Below the pieces are notes generated by a model. The model had not been told where the DNA came from. It saw only the letters and a program-made list of their open reading frames with translations, and did not search any database. DNA of 35,691 bases, taken from Rhodobacter sp. (GTDB lineage Bacteria > Pseudomonadota > Alphaproteobacteria > Rhodobacterales > Rhodobacteraceae). Location: positions 1 to 35,691 of the forward strand of contig JASJCA010000049.1 of NCBI GenBank assembly GCA_030066215.1, in the 5' to 3' direction. Of this stretch, positions 1 to 8,664 are shown one piece after another. Every line of letters begins with the position of its first letter. The first letter of the stretch is position 1. The position numbers were made by a program, and so were the translations under genes.

Positions 1-132
<132 letters not shown>

Positions 133-1104
133 TCATGCCGCCGCCCGCCGCAGTGCCATGCGCTGCGCCAGCCGCAGCGCCTCGATCAGGCTCGCCGGAT
201 TGGCACACCCGTGGCCGGCGATGTCCAAAGCGGTGCCGTGATCGGGCGAGGTGCGGATGAAGGGCAGGCCGAGCGTCACGTTCACGCCGCGATCGAAATC
301 GAGCGTCTTGATCGGGATCAGCGCCTGGTCGTGATACATCGCCACCGCCGCGTCGTACCGGGCGCGGGCCGCGTCGTGGAACATCGTGTCGGCGGGCAGC
401 GGACCGGTGACGTCCATGCCTTCGGAGCGTAGCGCGGCCACCACCGGCGCGATCACCGCGGCGTCCTCGGTCCCCATCGCGCCGCCTTCGCCGGCATGCG
501 GGTTCAGCCCAGCCACCGCGATCCGCGGGTGCGCGACGCCGAAATCCCGCCGCAGGCCGGCCGCGGTGATGCGGATCGTCTCGGTCAAGAGCGCGGGCGT
601 CAGTGCCTGCGGCACCTGCGCCAGCGCGATGTGGATCGTCGCCGGCACCACGCGTAGTTGGTCCGAGGCCAGCATCATCACCACCCGGTCGATGCCGGCC
701 AGGGCGGCGAGATATTCGGTGTGGCCGGGATAGGCGAAGCCGGCGCCGTCGATCAGCGCCTTCTTGTGGATCGGTGCGGTGGAGAGGGCCGAGGCGGCGC
801 CCGCGCGCACCAGTTCGACGCCGCGGGCGATCACGTCAATCACCGCCTGGGCGTTGGCCGGGTCGGGCTGCCCGGCGGTGGCAGCGGCGGGGAAGGCGTG
901 GCGCAGGACGGGCAGGGCGTGCGCAGCGGCGGCCTCGCCCGGGTCGGCGATTTCGGTCCAGCTGGCGCCAGCGGGCAGGTGCCGCGGGTCGCCGATCCAG
1001 AAGAACGGCACCGTGTCCCGCAGCGCGTCCCAGGCCTTGACCGCGAGTTCGGGGCCGATGCCCGCAGGCTCGCCGCAGCTCAGCGCGACGGGAGCGGCGG
1101 TCAT
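133..1104 (-). CDS. pdxA: 4-hydroxythreonine-4-phosphate dehydrogenase PdxA
   Basis: PdxA oxidises 4-phosphohydroxy-L-threonine with NAD+ in the DXP-dependent pyridoxal-phosphate pathway; it is a cytoplasmic, metal-dependent dimer. The 323-residue product has the family's usual length. It opens with the CGEPAGIGPEL motif (residues 10-20). The three expected metal-binding histidines are visible: H158 (in ATIHIA), H203 (in NPHAGEGG) and H258 (in MYHDQ). A SPDHGTALDIAG motif lies near the C-terminus. The ATG overlaps the surA TGA in an ATGA arrangement (1101-1104), so translation is probably coupled and pdxA is the last visible gene of the lptFGD-surA operon. Family assignment is firm; operon membership is inferred from the overlap. 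Confidence 0.95.
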   Translation of the reverse strand: MTAAPVALSCGEPAGIGPELAVKAWDALRDTVPFFWIGDPRHLPAGASWTEIADPGEAAAAHALPVLRHAFPAAATAGQPDPANAQAVIDVIARGVELVRAGAASALSTAPIHKKALIDGAGFAYPGHTEYLAALAGIDRVVMMLASDQLRVVPATIHIALAQVPQALTPALLTETIRITAAGLRRDFGVAHPRIAVAGLNPHAGEGGAMGTEDAAVIAPVVAALRSEGMDVTGPLPADTMFHDAARARYDAAVAMYHDQALIPIKTLDFDRGVNVTLGLPFIRTSPDHGTALDIAGHGCANPASLIEALRLAQRMALRRAAA

Positions 1105-2318
1105 GGATAGCGGATGATCGCGTCGGAGCGCAGCTCGGACAGATAGCCGTCGGCGTAGGATTGCAGGCGCTGGTTGATCAGGTTCTGCCGCACCACCTCG
1201 CGGTCGAGGTTTTCGCTGATCGCCAGCGTGCGGCCGCAGAGCATCAGAAACACCAATGCCTGCCCGTCGCCGGTCGTGAGCGCGGTCGAGACCTCGCCTT
1301 CGTCGAGCTTGGCCAATTCCAGCGCGATGTCGCCAGAGAGGTCCTCGACCGGCAGCACGTCGCGCAACAGCCGTTCTTCGGGCAAGCCCTTGGCGACGCC
1401 GTAGAGGTCGTCGCAGGTGTCGACCTCTGCGGCGATCCGGCGGGCCTCGGCCAGGGTGCTTTCGGTGCGCCCGCCGGGCAGGAAGAAGCGGGCGAATTCG
1501 ACCGACACCGCCTCGGCCTCAGGCGTGCCGGTCTCTTCGATGGCGCGCAGCTGGAACAGCGCGATGGCGTTCGGCACCGGGATCGGGTCGGTCACCTGGC
1601 CCGGCGCCAGGGTCAGGATCTGGGCGCGGATCGCCGGCGGCAGGTTGCCCACCGGGATCCAATCCTGCCGGCCGCCGCGCCCGCGCGTCGGCGCCGCCGA
1701 ATAGCGCCGCGCGGCGGCGGCAAAGGCGGGGATCGTGGTGATCTGGCTGATCTCGGCTGCGCGCCGTTGCGCCGCGGCCTGGGCGGCGGGCGTGTTGGCC
1801 GGCAGGAAGATCTCGCTGATCAGCACGCGCACGCCGCCCGCGGCCGAGCCAAGCGCCAGCGCCCGGTCGATCTCGTCCTCGCTGACCTGGGCGCGGGGGC
1901 CGAAGCGGCCGCGCACCACGCCGCGCCAGGCCACGCCCGCGCGCACGAAATCGCGCATCGTCTCGGGGTCGATTCCGCCCTGCGCCAGCGCCTGCAGGAA
2001 CTCCTCTCCCGACAGGCCGGCGCGGCCGGCGAATTCCTCGATCCCCGCCAGCACCTCGTCCTCGCTGACGCCGATGCCCTGGACTTCGGCCGCGTCGAGC
2101 TGCAGGCGTTCGTCGATCAGCCGCTCCAGCGCCTCGTCCTCGATGTTGCCCGGCGCGCGCAAGGCCTCGAAGAACAGGATGCGCTGGTTCAGTTCGTATT
2201 GCGTGACCACGCGGTCGTTGACCCGGACAACCGGCGCAAAGAGGTTGTCCTGGGCGATCGCGGCGAGCGGCGGCAGAAGCGCTACGATCAGCGCGGCGAG
2301 AAGGCGGGAAAGGGACAT
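1101..2318 (-). CDS. surA: Periplasmic peptidyl-prolyl isomerase/chaperone SurA
   Basis: SurA escorts unfolded outer-membrane proteins, including LptD, across the periplasm. The 405-residue product starts with a signal peptide (hydrophobic stretch residues 7-20, likely cleavage after AIA near residue 22). A SurA N-terminal chaperone domain follows at about residues 28-150 (VNDRVVTQYELNQR at its start), then one recognisable parvulin-type PPIase region at about 165-260 (LISEIF, PVGNLPPAI, PGQVTDPI). The C-terminal helix (QRLQSYADGYLSELR) resembles the SurA tail. E. coli SurA has two parvulin domains; only one is clear here. The gene starts 24 bases after lptD ends and overlaps pdxA by four bases. 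Context next to its client lptD supports the call. Confidence 0.93.
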   Translation of the reverse strand: MSLSRLLAALIVALLPPLAAIAQDNLFAPVVRVNDRVVTQYELNQRILFFEALRAPGNIEDEALERLIDERLQLDAAEVQGIGVSEDEVLAGIEEFAGRAGLSGEEFLQALAQGGIDPETMRDFVRAGVAWRGVVRGRFGPRAQVSEDEIDRALALGSAAGGVRVLISEIFLPANTPAAQAAAQRRAAEISQITTIPAFAAAARRYSAAPTRGRGGRQDWIPVGNLPPAIRAQILTLAPGQVTDPIPVPNAIALFQLRAIEETGTPEAEAVSVEFARFFLPGGRTESTLAEARRIAAEVDTCDDLYGVAKGLPEERLLRDVLPVEDLSGDIALELAKLDEGEVSTALTTGDGQALVFLMLCGRTLAISENLDREVVRQNLINQRLQSYADGYLSELRSDAIIRYP

Positions 2319-2342
2319 CCGGTTTTGCTTTCGTCTGCTCAG

Positions 2343-4523
2343 TTAGCCCTTGACATGGCAGCTGCGCGCATAGGGGCGTCCGTCCTGTCCGAAGCCGTTC
2401 AGCGACACCCTCAGGCCCACATCCGTCGTCGGCGCCACAGTAGTCGAGGATGTGAACCGGCGCGAGAGGGAAAGATCGATGTTGAGGCACTCGTTGTTGT
2501 ATTCGAGCCCAACCCCGGCCTGCGCCGCGCTGCCGGCGTTGACGTCGTAGCGCCAGTCGAACTTGCCGGTCCAGTTGCGGTTGATCCGGTAGGCCGCGTC
2601 CATGTTCCATTCCGACACGTCCTCGGTGCGGCCTTCGGCGGGCTCGGCATCGACCCAGATATAGCTGGTCGCGGCCGAAAACCGCTTGCCGGCCCAGATC
2701 AGCCGGGTCTCGGATTTGGTGAAGTCGAGCTCGTCGTCGAAGAGCGAGCGGTTCATCAGGCTCAGCCGATCGCTGAGCCGCACCCGCCCCGAGACCAGCC
2801 AGTCCGAGCTCATGCCGTCGAGCCCCGAGGCGGCGGTGAACTGGCCAAGGTCTTCGGCGCGCACCACCCGGCCCACGGTCAGCCCGTATTCCCGGCCCGA
2901 GGGATCGTAGTGGGTCCAGGCCAGCCCCAGCGTGGCGCGCAGGCCCTCTTCGCGCGCGTCCTTGCCGGAAAATCGGCTGAGGGCCAACAGATTGCCCTCG
3001 TCGAATTCGGTCAGCCGGCTGTCCTCGTTCGGCATCGTGTCGCCGTAGCTTTCCGACCAGGCGATCTGCACCACCGGCTCTAGCACCTGGCGCGCGCCGT
3101 TGCCGGTCTGGCGCGCCAGCGGCCAGCGCAGCTCGACCGCGGCCGCAGGCGTGATCCGCGATTGCGTGGTCTGAAACGAGGCGTCCTGGCCGATGACGTA
3201 GAAATCTGCCGCCGCCTCGCCCGCAACCTGGGCCACCAACCCGTTACCGAAGGTCCAGTCGCGCATCCAGCCCAGGGCGACGCCGGTGCGCAGGACGTCG
3301 CGGGCGATGCAGTCGGCGGCCGGCACCGGCGGCGTGACCGAGGCGCAGGCGGCCAGGATCGCGGGCGTGACGCTGTCGGCCTCGCGCTCGTAGCCCTGCA
3401 GATCGGCCACCAGCCGCAGCTCGCCGCCGAGTGCGGTGGGAAAGAACCGCCGTTCGTAAGTGGCCGAGCCGTGCAAGGTCGCCAGCGTCTCGTCGATCGG
3501 GATTTCTTCGGCGCGCAGCGTCCTGAGCTGCTCGAACCCGGCCGAGATGTATTCGTTGCGCGTCGTCCGCGTGATCTCGACCCCCGAACTCAGCCGGTCC
3601 TTATCGGAAAAGTCGTAGGCGAGAAGGTAGGCCTCGTCCGAGACCAGTTCGAGGTCGACGTTGAGCTTGAACTCGCGCGGCAGGTTGAACCGGCCGGTGC
3701 CGAAGAGATAGGCGCGGGTCTCGCCCGGGCGCAGATCGTCGCGCGACAACGCGCCGTTGAGCTCCACGTTGCCCCAGCGGAATGCGCGGCGAAAACGGCC
3801 TTCCAAAGTGCGGGTCTGGCTCGACAGATATGGCGTCAACGTCAGGTCGGCGTGATCGCCGACGGTGATGAAATAGGGGAACTTGAACCCGGTGCCGAGG
3901 GCCGAGGTCTTCTTGATCTGCGGGATCAGAAAACCGGTGGCGCGCTTCAGCGTCGGGTCGGGCAGGCGCAGGCGCGGGAAGAACATCACCGGCAGGCCCA
4001 TCACCTCGAAGCGCGCGTTGTCGAAATAGAGCTGGCGTTCCTCCTGGTCATGCACCACGCGCTTGGCGCGGATCTGCCAAAGCGGCGTGGGATCGTCTTC
4101 GCAGACCCGGCAGGACGAGGCGACCGCCTTGTAAAGCTGGTTGTAGCGGCCGTCGACGCGGTTGATCTCGGCCGCGGCGATCTGCATCTGCTCGTTCAAC
4201 ACGACGCGCGCGCCCTGCATGATGCCCTGGCGCAGATCGCCCGAAATGGTGGCGGTGTCGGCGGTCAGGACCTGGCCGTCTTCCTCGATCAGGGTGATGT
4301 CACCGACGATGGCAAGCTCGTCGGCGGCGCGGTCATAGGTGATCTGATCGGCCAACAGGCGCTGGCCTTCATAGAGCACCTCGACATTGCCGTTGGCGAT
4401 CACGGTGTCCTGGCCGTCGAAGGTCACCCGGTCGGCGATCAGCGTCGCGACCTGGGCGACGGGGCGCATCGGCCAGAGCACGGCGACGGCGACCAGGACG
4501 GCCAGAAGCACCTGGCGGAGCAT
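2343..4523 (-). CDS. lptD: LPS-assembly outer-membrane protein LptD
   Basis: LptD is the outer-membrane beta-barrel that, with LptE, inserts lipopolysaccharide into the outer leaflet. The product is 726 residues, with a signal peptide (residues 1-24, ending PVAQ). The N-terminal OstA-like periplasmic domain covers about 30-150 (repeated ADRVTFDGQ, LLADQITYD, LTADTATISGD strands). A barrel of alternating aromatic/polar strands runs to the end. Cysteines C138 and C141 (CRVC) and a C-terminal RSCHVKG are plausible partners for the inter-domain disulfides known in the E. coli protein. The frame stays open far upstream inside lptG, but the ATG at 4523 is chosen because it gives the signal peptide and overlaps the lptG TGA by one base (TGATG). 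Confidence 0.95.
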   Translation of the reverse strand: MLRQVLLAVLVAVAVLWPMRPVAQVATLIADRVTFDGQDTVIANGNVEVLYEGQRLLADQITYDRAADELAIVGDITLIEEDGQVLTADTATISGDLRQGIMQGARVVLNEQMQIAAAEINRVDGRYNQLYKAVASSCRVCEDDPTPLWQIRAKRVVHDQEERQLYFDNARFEVMGLPVMFFPRLRLPDPTLKRATGFLIPQIKKTSALGTGFKFPYFITVGDHADLTLTPYLSSQTRTLEGRFRRAFRWGNVELNGALSRDDLRPGETRAYLFGTGRFNLPREFKLNVDLELVSDEAYLLAYDFSDKDRLSSGVEITRTTRNEYISAGFEQLRTLRAEEIPIDETLATLHGSATYERRFFPTALGGELRLVADLQGYEREADSVTPAILAACASVTPPVPAADCIARDVLRTGVALGWMRDWTFGNGLVAQVAGEAAADFYVIGQDASFQTTQSRITPAAAVELRWPLARQTGNGARQVLEPVVQIAWSESYGDTMPNEDSRLTEFDEGNLLALSRFSGKDAREEGLRATLGLAWTHYDPSGREYGLTVGRVVRAEDLGQFTAASGLDGMSSDWLVSGRVRLSDRLSLMNRSLFDDELDFTKSETRLIWAGKRFSAATSYIWVDAEPAEGRTEDVSEWNMDAAYRINRNWTGKFDWRYDVNAGSAAQAGVGLEYNNECLNIDLSLSRRFTSSTTVAPTTDVGLRVSLNGFGQDGRPYARSCHVKG

Positions 4524-5620
4524 CAGCCGTCCTCCAGGTTCAAGAGGATCCCCAGGGACAGAAGCAGCGCGGCGACCGGCACCGACCAGCCGGCGAGCCA
4601 AACCGGGATCTGGCCGCTGTCGCCGAGGATTTGGGCGAAGTTGCGCAAGAAATAGATCGCAAAACCCAGAAGCAGCGCCGCCATCACCATGGTGCCGGTG
4701 CGGCCGAACCGGGTGTGGCGCATGGTAAAGCCCGCGCCCACCAGCACCATCGCCGCCAGCATCAGGGGCAGCGCCAGTTCCATCTGCAGCCAGACCTTGT
4801 GGCTGCGGGCCGAAAACCCGGCGCGTTCGAGCTGGGCGATGAAGCCCGGCAGCTCCCAGAACGGGATCGAGGCCGGGGTGCCGAAGCTGTCGCGGATCTG
4901 GTCCAGCGTCAGATCCGACGCAATCGTCATGGTCGCGTGCCGGATCGCGTCGCGTTCGGGGTTGTCGGAGGCCGCGATGCGCCACTCCTTGGCATCCTGC
5001 ACCTGCCACATGCCGACGGCCAGCTTCGCCGCCGCGGCCTCGACCCGGTAGCGCGGCGCGCCGTCGGGGCCGAAGCCCATGAAGGTCACGTCGAAGAGCT
5101 CGGTGCCGTCGAGATTGGCCCGGAGCGCGCGGATCACCGTCTGGCCCTCGGGCCCGCCCTGGCGCAGCCACAGCCCCTCGCGGCTGATCGACAAGACGCT
5201 GGTCGAGGCGCCGGAATGGCGGTTGGCCAGAATCTCGTATTGTTTCGAGGTGGCCGCAACGATGGGGTTGAAGACGGCGACGGCGAAGACGCCCAGAAGC
5301 ATCGCCACCAGGATCGGCGAGACCAGGCTGCGCATCGCCGACCGCCCGCTTGCCCGGGTCACCACCAGTTCCGAGGTCCGCGCGAGCTGCAGAAACAGCG
5401 TCAGCGTGGCCAGGATCATGATCAGCGGCAGGATGCGGTAAAGCCCCTGCGGCACATTCAGAAGCGTCAGCTTGACGATCTCGACGAAGCCCACCGCGTC
5501 GCTGTCGAACTTGCGGATCTGCTCGACCATGTCGATCAGGATGAAGATGCCCAGAAACACGCCGAAGACGGCGAGGAAGGCCAAAAGGAAGCGGCGGGCG
5601 AAATAGCGGTAGAGGATCAT
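4523..5620 (-). CDS. lptG: LPS export ABC transporter permease LptG
   Basis: LptG pairs with LptF to form the inner-membrane part of the LptB2FGC transporter that extracts LPS. The 365-residue protein has the YjgP/YjgQ layout: N-terminal membrane segments (around residues 12-35 and 55-120), a central periplasmic beta-jellyroll region (about 130-265), then C-terminal membrane segments (MLAAMVLVGAGFTMRHTRFG and following). An upstream frame extension is open but lies inside lptF and does not look like LptG; the ATG at 5620 gives the standard MILYRYFARR start. This ATG overlaps the lptF TGA as ATGA (5617-5620), and the stop overlaps the lptD start, which points to coupled translation of lptF, lptG and lptD. 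Confidence 0.95.
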   Translation of the reverse strand: MILYRYFARRFLLAFLAVFGVFLGIFILIDMVEQIRKFDSDAVGFVEIVKLTLLNVPQGLYRILPLIMILATLTLFLQLARTSELVVTRASGRSAMRSLVSPILVAMLLGVFAVAVFNPIVAATSKQYEILANRHSGASTSVLSISREGLWLRQGGPEGQTVIRALRANLDGTELFDVTFMGFGPDGAPRYRVEAAAAKLAVGMWQVQDAKEWRIAASDNPERDAIRHATMTIASDLTLDQIRDSFGTPASIPFWELPGFIAQLERAGFSARSHKVWLQMELALPLMLAAMVLVGAGFTMRHTRFGRTGTMVMAALLLGFAIYFLRNFAQILGDSGQIPVWLAGWSVPVAALLLSLGILLNLEDG

Positions 5621-6741
5621 GCGCCGGCCTCCCGCGGGCGGCGCTGGAACAGGCCGGGCCGGTCCGACACCCAGAGCAGGGCAAGCGTCATCAGCCCGCC
5701 CAGCACCGTGGCGCCATAGGCCAGCGGCCAGAGCGCGGCGGAACTGCGCGCGGCGTCGGCCATGGCGTTGTCCACCGATTTCAGCACGATCAATGCCACC
5801 AGCGAGCCGATGATCTGGCGCCAATGGCCGAAGCGGCTGAAATGCCCGACCATCATCGCCGCAAATCCCACCAGGGCGGCCACCACCGACAGAAGCGCCT
5901 GGCTGATCCGGCCGTGGCCTTCATACATCAGCACCGCGCGGGTCTGCCCGGTCTCACGCACGCCGGCCGCGGTGGGCCAGATCAGCTCGGCCGTGGTCAG
6001 CTCCTTCACCGACCGGTCGGTGGGACCCAGCACCTCGATCAGCCCGCCGATATCGTAGGCGAAATCGTCGAAGCTGGTGGTCGAGAGCCGCCCGTCGGCG
6101 TCGAGCACCTGCGCCATGCCGTCGAACATCACCAGCTTGGGGCCCTCGTCCTGGCGCAACAGCAGCGCCTGGCGCGCGGTGTAGGTGACCCGGCGGCCCG
6201 GATCGCGCGCGTCGCTGAGGAAGATCTCGCGCAGCTCTCCCGTCGGCGGGATCTCGCGGATATAGAACGTCACCCCAACGGCGGGATGCAGAAACCGGCC
6301 TTCGCTGAGGAGCCGCGCGGTGATGTTTTCCGACACCTCCGCCTGGCGCTCGTTCAACCGCGTGACGCTGAGCGGCACCAGAAAATGGGTCAGGATCGAG
6401 ACGAAGACGCAGACGATCAGCCCGAAGACCAGCACCGGCCGCACCATCCGGTAGGGCGAAAAGCCCGAGGCCTGCACCACCAAAAGCTCGCTTTCCGAGG
6501 TCAGGCGGTTGGCGACGTAGATCGACGCCGCAAAGGCCGCGATCGGCAGCACCAGGCGGATCACGTTGGGCAGGGTCAGCGCGGTGAATTCGACGAAAAC
6601 ACCCGCCGACTGGCCGTTGGCAATGAGCTGGTCGAACAGTACCACCGCCCGGTTGATCCAGTAGACCAGCACCAGTACCAGCGAAAAGAAGCCGAACAGC
6701 ATCATCAGCTGCGACAGGATATATCGGTCGAACCGCGCCAA
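5617..6741 (-). CDS. lptF: LPS export ABC transporter permease LptF (TTG start)
   Basis: LptF is the second permease of the LptB2FGC LPS exporter. The 374-residue product begins LARFDRYILSQL, followed by the first membrane segment (LFGFFSLVLVLVYWINRAVVLF), further helices at about 55-115, a periplasmic jellyroll (about 120-270) and C-terminal helices. The frame continues upstream to an ATG at 6873, but that extension would overlap the divergent pepA start and looks unlike the family. The TTG at 6741 is chosen because it places the conserved ARFDRY motif at the N-terminus and has a GAGG Shine-Dalgarno five bases upstream (6747-6750). It is the first gene of the operon, so its promoter should lie in 6742-6863. 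Confidence 0.9.
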   Translation of the reverse strand: MARFDRYILSQLMMLFGFFSLVLVLVYWINRAVVLFDQLIANGQSAGVFVEFTALTLPNVIRLVLPIAAFAASIYVANRLTSESELLVVQASGFSPYRMVRPVLVFGLIVCVFVSILTHFLVPLSVTRLNERQAEVSENITARLLSEGRFLHPAVGVTFYIREIPPTGELREIFLSDARDPGRRVTYTARQALLLRQDEGPKLVMFDGMAQVLDADGRLSTTSFDDFAYDIGGLIEVLGPTDRSVKELTTAELIWPTAAGVRETGQTRAVLMYEGHGRISQALLSVVAALVGFAAMMVGHFSRFGHWRQIIGSLVALIVLKSVDNAMADAARSSAALWPLAYGATVLGGLMTLALLWVSDRPGLFQRRPREAGA

Positions 6742-6863
6742 AGCCGCCTCGAACTGCCTCTTTTTTCGGGAACTTACCGCATCGGGCGGGCTCTGGGAAC
6801 TGATAACTGGCCAAGCCCCGGCCAAGCGACTAGGTAGGGCGAAACAGTGCCTGGAGAGCAACG
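6742..6863. promoter_or_regulatory. Divergent promoter region lptF / pepA
   Basis: These 122 bases separate the first codon of lptF (minus) from that of pepA (plus), so they must hold both promoters unless pepA is read from within lptF. I cannot pick confident -35/-10 boxes. A direct repeat GGCCAAGC occurs at 6809-6816 and 6820-6827, spaced 11 bases, about one helical turn. The pepA ribosome site GGAG lies just before 6864. Confidence 0.5.
6747..6750 (-). promoter_or_regulatory. Shine-Dalgarno deciding the lptF TTG start
   Basis: On the minus strand the bases read GAGG-CGGCT-TTG, giving a core ribosome binding site with five-base spacing to the proposed TTG start codon of lptF. No comparable site precedes the upstream ATG at 6873. 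Confidence 0.6.
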
Positions 6864-8330
6864 ATGACCACACCCGTGAAGCCGCAGATCGTAGAGTTGG
6901 ACGTCGAGGCGATCGCCGAGGCCGAGGGCCGGGTCGTGGTGTTCAGCGACGAGAAGGGCAAGCTCGACCAGGCCGGGCGGCGGGTGAACCGGCTGACCCG
7001 CGGCGCGCTGGACCGGTTCGTGGGGTCGAAGGCCTATGCCGACATGAGCTCCGGCGACGCCGCCGATCTGGGCTTTCCGAGCGGCATGAAGGCCGACGCG
7101 GTGCAGGTGGTCAAGCTCGACCGCAAGGCCGACGCGGCAGCCGCCCGCAAGGCCGGTGCGGCCATTGGAAAGGCAAAATCCGGCAAGGAATTGATGATCT
7201 TGGCGGGCAATCTTAAACTGACACATGAGGTGCTGCTTGGGTTGGCCTTGCGGGTCTACGCCTTCACTGACCATATGACCAAGGACGACGAGGACGAGGG
7301 CGGCGTCACCGTGATGGTCACCAAGCCGGACGAAGTCGCCAGGGCCGCCGCCGACGTGGCCGCTCTGGCCGAGGGCGTGTTCTTCACCCGTGATCTGGTC
7401 AACGCGCCTTCGAACGTGCTGACGACCACCGAGTTCGCCGATCAGCTCGCGCGGCTGAGCGATCTCGGTGTCAAGGTCGAGGTGCTGGACGAGGAAGAGT
7501 TGGACCGGCTCGGCATGCGCACGCTTCTCGGCGTCGGCCAGGGCAGCGAAAGCCCGTCGAAGGTCGTGGTGATGCATTGGCAGGGCAGCGATGCCGAGCA
7601 ACCCTTCGCGCTGATCGGCAAGGGCGTGGTGTTCGACACTGGCGGCATCAGTCTGAAACCGGCGGCGGGCATGGAAGACATGACCATGGACATGGGCGGT
7701 GCGGGCGTCGTGGCCGGGGTGATGAAAGCGCTGGCGTTGCGCAAGGCCAAGGCCAATGTCGTCGGCCTCGTCGGCCTCGTCGAAAACATGCCCGACGGCA
7801 AGGCGCAGCGTCCCGGCGACGTGGTCAAGTCGATGAAGGGCGACACGGTCGAGGTGATCAACACCGACGCCGAGGGACGGCTGGTTCTGGCCGACGTGCT
7901 TTGGTATGCGCAGGACCGGTTCAAGCCCTGCGGAATGGTCGACCTGGCCACGCTGACCGGCGCGATCATCATCGGGCTCGGCCACCACAAGGCGGGCGTG
8001 TTTTCCAACGACGACGGGATCTGCAATGCTTTTCTGAAGGCAGCGGAGTCCGAGGGCGAGGGCGCTTGGCGCATGCCGCTCGACCCCGCCTACGACAAGC
8101 AGCTGAAATCCAACGTCGCCGACATGATGAACGTGGGCGGGCGCCCCGCGGGCTCGATCACCGCGGCGCAGTTCCTGCAGCGCTTCGTCGAGGAAGACTG
8201 CCCCTGGATCCACCTCGACATCGCCGGCGTGGCCAGCGTCAAATCCGGCACCGATTTCGCGCCCAAGGGCGCGACCGGCTGGGGCGTCCTGGCGCTCAAT
8301 CGTCTGATCGCGGATCGCTACGAAGGTTAG
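6864..8330 (+). CDS. pepA: Leucyl aminopeptidase (M17 family) PepA
   Basis: Cytosolic metallopeptidase that removes N-terminal residues from peptides; in some bacteria PepA also binds DNA. The 488-residue product has the usual M17 two-domain size: a variable N-terminal domain (about 1-165) and a catalytic C-terminal domain. Metal and active-site motifs are visible: GKGVVFDTGGISLKP (with the catalytic lysine region), the following MDMGGAG aspartate segment, and the M17 signature NTDAEGRLVLAD. GGRPAGSITAAQFL and WIHLDIAG near the end are also typical. The ATG follows CTGGAG at suitable spacing. It is divergent from lptF. In many proteobacteria holC directly follows pepA; here a glyoxalase-like gene sits between them. 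Confidence 0.96.
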   Translation: MTTPVKPQIVELDVEAIAEAEGRVVVFSDEKGKLDQAGRRVNRLTRGALDRFVGSKAYADMSSGDAADLGFPSGMKADAVQVVKLDRKADAAAARKAGAAIGKAKSGKELMILAGNLKLTHEVLLGLALRVYAFTDHMTKDDEDEGGVTVMVTKPDEVARAAADVAALAEGVFFTRDLVNAPSNVLTTTEFADQLARLSDLGVKVEVLDEEELDRLGMRTLLGVGQGSESPSKVVVMHWQGSDAEQPFALIGKGVVFDTGGISLKPAAGMEDMTMDMGGAGVVAGVMKALALRKAKANVVGLVGLVENMPDGKAQRPGDVVKSMKGDTVEVINTDAEGRLVLADVLWYAQDRFKPCGMVDLATLTGAIIIGLGHHKAGVFSNDDGICNAFLKAAESEGEGAWRMPLDPAYDKQLKSNVADMMNVGGRPAGSITAAQFLQRFVEEDCPWIHLDIAGVASVKSGTDFAPKGATGWGVLALNRLIADRYEG

Positions 8331-8664
8331 GTCACTGAACTGAGATTCAGGAGCGTCGTTTACGGGTCACCGCCCGACTGATCGTTTGCCCGCACGGCCC
8401 AGCGGCGGCCCGCGGGATGCCGCAGCGACCTCTGAACGATGTGCTTTTATGGCAGCAAGGTACATCTTCCACTTCAACTAAGCGCCCAGGACAGCCAAAG
8501 CGGCAGCCCACCCGGGCGGGCCGCCGCTGGGCCGGGGCGCCTGCGGCGCTGTTCACCCGGCCTGGGGCAGCATCATACGTTTCGTCATTTGGCCACGGCC
8601 GTCGCTCTGTTCCACTTCCGTCTGCGCTCGCATTGCTCTAGCGTTGCCGTCAAGGAGCCCGCCG
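8331..8664 (+). other. Gene-free gap pepA to VOC gene, with two strong hairpins
   Basis: No open frame here looks coding. The gap holds a near-perfect 30-base inverted repeat at 8499-8528 (13 of 15 pairs match, the two exceptions being A:C) and a short hairpin at 8537-8549 (GCGCC-TGC-GGCGC). Neither is followed by a T run, so they are not classic intrinsic terminators. A ribosome site AAGGAG at 8652-8657 serves the next gene. The promoter of the glyoxalase-like gene is probably inside this gap but I cannot place it. Confidence 0.6.
8499..8528. repeat. Strong intergenic inverted repeat (hairpin)
   Basis: The arms start AGCGGC and end GCCGCT, with inner arms GCCC/GGGC and a CCC-GGG centre, separated only by two A:C mismatches. 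As RNA this would form a very stable hairpin about 170 bases after the pepA stop. Its role is unknown: 3'-end protection, a factor-dependent terminator, or an extragenic palindromic repeat are possible. Confidence 0.6.

Noticed and set aside
1161..3083. A 640-codon open frame on the plus strand opposite surA and lptD
   Set aside because: It is antisense to two well-recognised genes, and its composition (rich in R, H, G, D, Q) is typical of a high-GC shadow frame; no domain is recognisable.
2343..5684. A single 1113-residue LptG-LptD-like fusion in the lptD frame
   Set aside because: The part upstream of 4523 is out of frame with lptG and unlike any protein; the lptG product is read in another frame and the signal peptide begins at 4523.
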